A stretch of 49,091 nucleotides of DNA, taken from assembly GCA_009602725.1 (NCBI GenBank), contig WELB01000236.1, forward strand, positions 56,034 through 105,124, in the 5' to 3' direction. This document shows, one piece after another, positions 42,044 to 49,091 of the stretch. Each line of letters begins with the position of its first letter. Within the stretch, counting starts at the first letter, position 1. The position numbers and the translations under genes were made by a program. The notes under the pieces were generated by a model that was not told where the DNA came from, ran no database searches, and saw only the letters and a list, made by a program, of their open reading frames with translations. The DNA is from Spirogloea muscicola (taxonomy: Eukaryota; Streptophyta; Zygnematophyceae; Spirogloeales; Spirogloeaceae).

Positions 42044-45000
42044 CTAGCATCCCAGTGAGACACACTCGTGGTCATGATCGTAGTAGTCATAAACTGGTGG
42101 GGGCTCTGTGTTGTAATCATAGCCTGGATAGTTGGGGTCTGCAATAGGTGGGGCTCTGCTATCAATTGAGTCGCAGAGAATATGGTCTGGCTTGTTCTTG
42201 ACTGCTGTGCAGACTCCTTTCCTGTAAGACGATTTTCAGAATCGAGGATCGACTTAAGGTTGAGCAGAGAGACTGCCATTTGCTTCAGCAGAATCCTGAA
42301 ATGTAAGTCTAGAGATGTATACAAGTGTCATCTAACATACGAAGCCTCTGCATCCAGTACTTTGCAATTTGACAAGCTGGACAAGAATAGTGGAGGTGCT
42401 CTCACTAACTTGCAAACTTTCTCCATGCACTGGCTTGAGCACGACGTGTTGTCTGGGCTGGTGAATACTTTAGTACCACAGAAGCCATTCCCACTGCAAT
42501 GTGATACCGTTTTCCAGAGCTAGCTCAATTCCTGTCTTTGCTTACGGGACCAGATTGCCTTTCTCATGTAGCTTGATTCTACTAGCTCCTCAAGGACTGG
42601 AGTCTACAGTAAGTTATGGAGGGCCCGTGTGGCCACGTACAAAGGCAAGTACATTGACATATGTACATCACCTGCTGCTAAGCTAACCCGCTCAGTAACC
42701 ACGAGTCAGCGCAGAGGTCGCTATCTGACGGGAATTGATATCAAGGATAGGAGCAAGAAAGCAAATGACATGAAAGGAAGGGAGTGGAGCAGCACCTGCA
42801 GTAGTTTGTCTTGCAGTTTGGCAGAGAGGTAGAGTTGCACAAGGTCTTGTTGTTTGCAAAGACAACAGTATAGCAGCCCCCAGTGCTGAGCAAAGAGAGC
42901 CACAGTGATATTCAGTAAGCACACTGCTGCTCACCTCCGAATGAAGCAGCTTGACAGAAGTAACAGAATAGTCGAAATTGAGTTTAGCCTGTTAAAAGTA
43001 CTTACATGAAGTTGTAGAAGCATCCATGATCTGACCTACACAGAGCTTTGAGACCTACGCCATGACATGGTATTGGATGTGTGCTGGTGATGTGATGAGG
43101 GGAGTCTCGCAGCACACTACAAGCTCATGCTTGGTAGTAGCATCTATATTCAACTGTTGCAAGTAAGATGGTAGCAACCAGCATTCCACTGAGGATTCAC
43201 TGGGGGATCATCCGATGGAATAGCAGTATAGCGGTATAGCAGCCCCCAGTGCTGAGCCAAGAGAGACACACTTATCATCAGTAAGCAATCTGCTGTTCAC
43301 CAGTGCATGAAGCAGCATGACAGAAGTAACAGAACAGTCGGAAATATGTTCAGCCTTATTGAAGTATTAACATGACGTTGTAGAAACATCCAGGATCTGA
43401 CCTACACAGAGCTTGGAGACCTACGCCATGACATGGCATTGAATGTGTGCTGGTGTTGTGAAAAGAGTCTCGAAGCACACTACAAGCTCATGCTTGGTAG
43501 TAGCATCTATGTTCACCTGTTGCAAGTAAGATGGTAGCATACGGGATGCCACTGAAGATTTAGTGGGGGATCATCCGATGGAAAGGCATTCTTGCACGGT
43601 CTTCCAGGATGCAGAAAGGCTGTGCAAGTGCCATTCCTGCAGACAAACAGAAGTGAATTTACATGGACAAGCACATCTCTTCATGGTCAGGCTGCCGCGT
43701 TAAAGAATGATGGTCAATCTAGACTCGTACACATGGTTTGGCAAGTCACATGTGACTTGCAAAGGGACATGGCAACGTACTGCAACATTACATCAATGTC
43801 GCAGTGGGATGAGATGCTGCATTTGCAATGAACGACCTGCAGAGATGATCTTGGCATTGGTCAAAAGCTCCAGAACAGAGGGCACCATCAATTGCTTGCT
43901 GTGTCACGCAACTTCCCTTCCTGCAGCAGACGGATGAACCTGTCAATACTTTCATCCACTCCTATGAAGCGAAAGTCGACTCCACCTCAGAGAACACCTA
44001 GCAACTCAGGGAAAACACTAGTCCATTCTGCAAGCTTGCGACCAACCTTTTGACACGGCATCTTTGTTCCACGACATGCATAAGTGGTTTGTCAAATAAA
44101 TCACTCATTCCTTGTACTCAAGCATGGCAAGACGGCTGAGCACATAGCCACAGCAAATCTGTTGCTCATCACATCTATGTGCTAAGCAAGTCTCAGTAAG
44201 CCTGCTTGCATGTCTGCGCGTCAAGTAAGAGGCAGTCAAGTACCCATCACAAGAAAGTTCCTGCTGGCAGAACTGAGGATCATCACGCCAAACAGGTGGG
44301 TAATATACGGGGTATATCCAGCAAGGGCTTTGTGCAGGCTGGAAGACATGCACGCATCTCCCCCTCCTGCAGCATCATGCGCACACAGAGGTCAGGTCTT
44401 CATAAGGAGCCATTTCCAGAGGGCCTGCTTTGAGCTGATACGGTCTGGGTTGCGCTAGAAATATATGCACGCATCAAGCATATCTCAGATTTATTTTTGG
44501 TATACATGTGAGGAGAAGTCCTTGCTCACCTGCATACAACGGAAGCACAGTCGGAATCGGCGAAATCTACGTCATTGGGGCATTGTGTGGTACTTCCTTC
44601 TGTGGTGCACTCAGCTGCCAAGACACAACAAAGTGAGGGAGCTGCCATGTCATGCAGATTTGAAGGCCAGGACCTGTTTATAGAGCTGGTGCAAACTCTG
44701 GCTACACCTTCCAAATGTGAGTGCTGGACAGTTACCAGGTGGTGGAGGTGGGGATGGTGGAGGCGGCGGCGAAGGTGGTGGTGGCACAGGAACACCATAA
44801 AATAGCTGACACTCAACATTCGCCCTCTGGCCTGCAATAGGCATGTGACCGCCTGTAGTGAAACCAAAGCTGTTCTTCGTGAAGTTGAGGAACAACCCCT
44901 TGGCTGTGATATTGCGCTGCATGCCGGTAAGGTAATTGACGCCACACTGAGTGTCTTGAGAGCTGTGGTGTTTATCAGGGGAATCAGTGACATGGGGAAG

Positions 45001-48000
45001 CTGCCACTGAAGCGGTTGTCATCTAAGCGCCTGCAGGGCAGGAGTATTTTCTCAGCATTGTGAGTAATTACGTTGCTTGGTGTTCCAAAAATAGAGGGGT
45101 AAACAAAATTCCTAACACCTTGGTACAGAAACGGCACTTCCAATGGCATGCGAACCAAAGACGTAACGGACTGCAGCAGTATCGTGACTCTGTTGAGTTT
45201 GAAAGACCACTTACAACAAAGTTAACTTCTTGACGCTTGTCCCAAGACTTGCTGGTATTGTTCCATTGAATTGGTTGCCATTGAGTATCCTGCAATGCGA
45301 CGCTCAGCCTGCTAAGTGGCCAGCTGAACTAGCACTTCTCAATGTCTAGGGTGGCCCTGCTTTGAACAACAAGGTGGACAAGCACTCGGCCAGACAGTCC
45401 CTAGCCACCAATGCCTGCAAGACTAGCACTTGCCGGGGTCCAATGTAGTGTGTGAACATACAGCAACTGCAGATTTGTGAGGCCAGTCACATAAAAAGGA
45501 AACGGCTGCTCAGCCAGGTTGTTCCGAGAGGCGTCACTGCCAAGTAACCAATGGCATGTATCAGCTGTTTATAGAGACATTAGTGACATGTAGCGATAGG
45601 GCTCATGATGTTGTCGGATACGCATGTACGTGCTTCGTTCTGATGCAGTAGCTGTTGTCACTACAGCATTTCAAAGGTCTGGGTTTAAGGTTCAGCATTT
45701 GTAGCATGCTTACAGGACTGTTAAAAACTGGAGCTTGCCGATGGAATCTGACAATGCCAAAATAGCATTGCCACCCACAACACTGAGGAAGATGGAACAA
45801 GTGCCAACCATTGTCAGTGGCCACTCTGCAATCATCTAACAGCTCTGCAACCAAGAAGCTTGAGACGCTTGTGAGAAAGGGAGTTTTCCGTACAGCTTCT
45901 GCAACCCCGTGAGTCGATCCAATGTGCTGGGCAGAGGTCCACTCAGCTTATTATCATTGACAATACTGCAAAAACAGGCGCAAGTCCCTGAGGATCATGA
46001 CAACCCGACTTAGGCATTGCAAGCTATCACCAACATGTGTGACCTGGGGAACCTGACAATCCATGAAAGGATAATAACTAAGAAGCAACACGAGTACACT
46101 ATGCAGCCCTGAAATGTCCACCATATGCTTCACACGAGTGGCAAACTACAATCTGGCGGGCTAGATGTGATGCTTTCTCAGATTCTCAATTACTCTGCGG
46201 AGTTGCATTCTCAGAATATCACTGCAAGCTTTGTAAAGTGCATTGATTGAAGATGGTATTTCCCAAGTCAGTAGATTGTAAGCAAGATGCCTGGAGCATA
46301 TTCCGAGAGAATGTCACAACAATTGCACTCAGTCAGCGAACCAAATAAACAAGCAGTCTTCAACATTATTGACCAGAAGATTGTTGTGAGGCACAGAACT
46401 TCCATGGTCATCGGCCTCACAACATAAAAGAGGAGGTGGAGGAGGAGTAAAGCCATGGAGGAAAAGTCATGGATGCCGATTGTATTTGTCATATGAGCTC
46501 TCTCACAGGAGCATAAGCCATGGATGCAGATTGTATTGATCATAGGAGCTCTCTAATCTGGACGTGTATTTGTCATATGAGCTCTCTCACAGGAGCAAAA
46601 GCCATGGATGCAGATTGTATTGATCATAGGAGCTCTCTAATCTGGACGAAGATCACAGCCTTGACAGCACAAGACCCTCATGCAGAATCTGCTTACAACA
46701 ATGTCAGATTCTTCAGGTTGCCAGTGGAAGTGGGCATTGGCCTGTTCAGGCTGTTGTTGTCCAAGTTCCTGAATGAGTGAATCCAAGAACAATATTCCCA
46801 TCATGAGGATGTTATCGCCTAGAACACCGATTGGCACAGAGTTTGGCACCTTCTTTTCCATCACTATCGACAGTCATCATCACTTCCTCATACAACACAT
46901 GGAAACTCCCTCAAATATTGAGGAGCGATATGTCTCTCTACTAACAAGCTCCAGGACCACATGATCACGCAGATGCAGTCATAATTGTAGAGAACCCCAT
47001 GCCAGAGGTCATCAGAGGATATGTACATACAGCAGACTGAAATTGTGAAGGCTTCCTATGCTGGTAGGGATCTGTCCAAAGAGCTGATTCCCGTATAGGT
47101 GCCTGCAAACTTGAAGCAGCAACTCTTGATTAAGTACCAAACGCTTTCATAAGCCAAAAGCCTGGCATCACAATGTCCACCTGCCTCTTCACTGTTGCAT
47201 GATCAGAAGTCCATCACTATCCAGCATGATAAACACGTGACACCCTGGCGACTGGAAAGGCCACCTTGTGGACTTACAACGTATTGAGGTATAAGAGGTT
47301 CCCTATGTTGTATGGGATCACTGTATTGATGCCAAGGTTGACGAATTGTCTGGAACACACGAACAACACGTGTGTCACTTGCCGGTCTGCCGATTACAAA
47401 AGCTGAGGCAGCAAGTTTAAAAAGCCGGTTTCCCTTGTGGAAGTGTCCAGGCTAGGGTGGTGACACTCACAATGCGGAGACCCTGTGAGAGGGGATGTCG
47501 CAGGTGATGCCATACCAGGCGCAGCTGCCTGGGACGGTGGTGCAATTTGCACACGGGTCCGTCCCTTGCCAGGTTGCTAGCTGAGAAGGTGGATTTAGCT
47601 GCGTTTGCTTGAAATCTCGAAGAGGAGCATCTGGCACAGATGGTCAGCCAGTGCATTCTGAGCAGTTTGCAAAGTGGCGAAAGGTGAGGTGATGTCGACT
47701 TACTTGACTCGTCTGCTATGACAAGATCAACTTCGCCAGAGCACTGAAACATTGTAGAATTTGACTTTACTTTCCCTGACAATTGATTCAATGACCTTAC
47801 ATCTTAGGTATTTGCATGCAACACGAGCTCGCTGAAAGGCTGGTTCATCAGACACCCATTTCGATATATGTGCACTACTGTATAAAGTAATCACAACCCT
47901 GGCAAAGCTGTTAGCCTCTCAGTGACGGCAAGAAGCTTACAATCTGGGCTGGTTGTCTGGAGCAAGTTCCTTGACGGGCCCCCACTTCCAGATGTAGCAG

Positions 48001-48702
48001 CAACCTGTGCCAGAGGCACCACCTGGTGCCACACTCAATGCATGATACTAAGGGAATTATCGACTCTATGCTGGTGGTGCAGCCAGAAGCTTGCTGCTGT
48101 TCTTCCAACCAAAGGCGTGTGTTTTGCGGCTGCTGTGACAGCACAATGGGTTTGCAGCCGCAGGCGTGTCACGGGCGCCGAGTAGCTCTGTCACAAGTGG
48201 CTCCTGAGCTCAGTGAGCGGACTCCGCATGATAACCATGATGACCACCCTTGTGCCTCACTAATGAAGCGCGATGATGACCACCCTTGTGCCTCACTAAT
48301 GAAGCGCGAGGTGAACAACGCCACGGTGGCATCTCCACGACTTTGACGCTTGGGTCATTTCCAAGAAGAGAACGACTGCTCGGGCGCGGAGGGGTCTAGA
48401 GCTGCTCACATCCTCAATGGAGGTGGCAGGCTGCTGCAGGGCTGCCACCACGGTCGCTGCAGAGGGAGATGAGAGAGAGTCAGATAGGGGCTTGCAGTGG
48501 AGCTTCCAAGTCCCAGGGTCCTCCTGGTCAGCCTGCCCGGGGAGGCCCGGGGAACGCACAGGAAGCGTGCTGCGTGCTAAGCCCTGAACCCCAACGCCCA
48601 CAGCCCGCGCGGAGAGCAGGGCGCGAGCGCGACTCAACGTGGGGCGCGGGGGGCCTCACCGGCGGCCAGCAGCAGCGTCAGCGCCGCGGGCGCGGCCGCC
48701 AT
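42044..48702 (-). CDS. Secreted LRR protein with Pro-rich rod and seven Cys-module exons
   Basis: Exon 1 (48702-48660) is a signal peptide, MAAAPAALTLLLAAG. An LRRNT-like cap follows (47630-47471: LATWQGTDPC, CAWYGITCD). LRR exons are 47349-47278, 47102-47031, 46768-46697, 45965-45894, 45536-45462 and 45289-45215. Exon 45030-44736 has a last LRR (RLDDNRFSGSFP) and the rod PPPPSPPPPPSPPPPP. Then Cys modules: 44614-44530, 44366-44244, 43920-43837, 43449-43372, 43083-43006, 42493-42410 and 42221-42044, with a stop at TGC-TAG. Those junctions all agree in phase. There is no membrane segment or kinase. It resembles LRR-extensins in plan (cell-wall protein with hydroxyproline-rich rod) but the Cys repeat is not one I know. 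Exon 45030-44736 is one base short. Exons between 46.7 and 46.0 kb and at 47.7-48.5 kb are uncertain. Confidence 0.75.
42625..42735 (-). mobile_element. RLE subfamily II tail in an intron
   Basis: The minus strand reads IATSALTRGY, a stop at 42692-42694, and then the subfamily II 3' UTR GAGCGGGTTAGCTTAGCAGC to GTACGTGGCCACACG. Only some 12 codons remain. It lies in the intron between the fifth and sixth Cys-module exons. Confidence 0.65.
42865..43583. repeat. Tandem duplication of a Cys-module exon, period about 366
   Basis: TAGCAGCCCCCAGTGCTGAG at 42871 recurs at 43237, and GATCATCCGATGGAA at 43206 recurs at 43569. Each unit holds one 78-nt exon (43083-43006 and 43449-43372) with both splice sites and flanking intron sequence. 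The two units are similar but clearly diverged. Confidence 0.85.
46476..46648. repeat. Two-unit tandem repeat, period about 85
   Basis: GTATTTGTCATATGAGCTCT and CCATGGATGCAGATTGTATT each occur twice, 84-86 bases apart, with GATCATAGGAGCTCTCTAAT between them. It lies in intron sequence of the LRR / Cys-module gene. Confidence 0.8.
48236..48307. repeat. Two perfect 36-bp tandem units
   Basis: ATGATGACCACCCTTGTGCC TCACTAATGAAGCGCG occurs twice in direct succession, in an intron or 5' part of the LRR / Cys-module gene. Confidence 0.8.
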
Positions 48703-48859
48703 GGCGCCGGGGCGGGCGCGGCGCGGGGCGGCCTGAAAGTCGGGCGGAGGCGGCGGCTCCGGACCAGCCCCTGGCCCCCTTTTCGGACGAGCTCACCTTC
48801 TGCGAAAGGAATTAGGAATGGGCGTTGAGAAGAAGGGCTTAGAAGGGCATTCTTGGTTC

Positions 48860-49091
48860 TGGGCTGGAGCCATTCACAGCCATCGCTCTCTGCTGGAAGA
48901 GCCTTCTCTTCCTGACGACGAGCTCGCTGCCCGCCACGAGGGGAGGCCCAGTGGGGGCGGAAAGAAGTGCTCGCCCGCATAGAAGAAGAAAGGGCTCGCC
49001 CATTGAGGATAGGGGCTGGACAAGCCAGCCCAAAAAAGAATGAACAAAGAACGAGAAGGGGGCCAGAGGAAGCCAGAGGAAGCGCTAAGAG
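48860..49091 (-). repeat. RLE-element tail modules at the window end
   Basis: Contains CACAGCCATCGCTCTCTGCTG and, from about 48990, a 100-bp stretch that repeats positions 281-381 of the window base for base, including the hairpin GGGGCTGGACAAGCCAGCCC. It lies upstream of the LRR / Cys-module gene start. Confidence 0.6.

Larger units (their letters stand above)
42044..44614 (-). other. Exon-encoded cysteine module repeat
   Basis: Seven exons, the first entered in phase 1 and all later ones in phase 2, encode one module each. Spacings are C-x8-C-x10-C-x4-C (AEC...VVCR), C-x10-C-x17-C-x5-C (GRC...LSC), C-x10-C-x6-C-x4-C (KGSC...HLC), C-x8-C-x5-C twice (MPCHGVGLQALC and IPCHGVGLKALC), C-x12-C-x3-C-x4-C (NGFC...KVC) and C-x11-C, then ECVSLGC at the end. 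Several start with K-G-x-C. The terminal exon also has a Tyr/Pro-rich insert (YDYNTEPPPVYDYYDHDH). Even cysteine number in five modules suggests disulphides in a secreted domain. Confidence 0.7.

Noticed and set aside
42044-44614. Pherophorin or a known plant Cys-rich domain for the repeat
   Set aside because: Pherophorins also pair a Pro-rich rod with Cys-rich domains, but the spacing and one-module-per-exon layout do not match anything I can name.
46200-46543. Further LRR exons between 46.7 and 46.0 kb
   Set aside because: Fragments such as CLFGSLTECNC look LRR-like but no pair of splice sites keeps the phase, so they are not counted.

Overview
The window looks like nuclear DNA of a green alga, most likely of the streptophyte (charophyte) lineage. 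The pointers are intron-rich genes with GT-AG splice sites, a plant-type LRR receptor kinase with an LRRNT_2 cap, a secreted LRR protein with an SPPPPP hydroxyproline-rich rod, two plant-like Msp1/ATAD1 AAA ATPases, and a Ty3/gypsy chromovirus primed by initiator Met-tRNA. I see no rRNA, tRNA or CRISPR. The assignment is inference from gene content; no marker gene is present.

Layout. All four host genes lie on the minus strand: Msp1/ATAD1-like gene A (2.4-5.0 kb), an LRR receptor-like kinase (17.4-22.9 kb, 15 exons), Msp1/ATAD1-like gene B (29.2-37.7 kb), and an LRR / proline-rich rod / cysteine-module secreted protein (42.0-48.7 kb). The two ATPases are paralogues with matching exon lengths and phases and related 5' flanks. 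A chromovirus of exactly 6.0 kb, with near-identical LTRs and TGAAG target duplications, sits in an intron of gene B between its arginine-finger exon and its C-terminal exons.

Most of the remainder is made of pieces of a non-LTR retrotransposon with a restriction-like endonuclease (RLE; R2/NeSL/R4-type architecture: N-terminal zinc fingers, RT, CCHC knuckle, RLE). One nearly full but broken copy lies at 38.2-41.8 kb. At least ten 5'-truncated copies fall into two subfamilies, whose proteins end in SDLRLLTRGY and SDLYVLTRGY. Their 3' tails carry a short hairpin (GGGCTGG...CCAGCCC) and recur as dispersed modules and arrays. Two insertions with perfect 9-bp target duplications (13.3 kb and 40.5 kb) show that these pieces were mobile; one of them is only 35 nt long. 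Other repeats are two inverted LTR-like elements (one a solo LTR with TSD TCTGA) and fragments of another LTR element's gag, which form two imperfect palindromes.

Several single-copy exons are one base short of the length their splice phases require, while the multi-copy chromovirus pol frame is open for 3.7 kb. Either the host genes are decaying or, more likely, the assembly has uncorrected one-base deletions. The most novel-looking gene is the LRR / Pro-rich / Cys-module protein, whose C-terminus is built from seven cysteine modules, each on its own exon, two of them recently duplicated in tandem.
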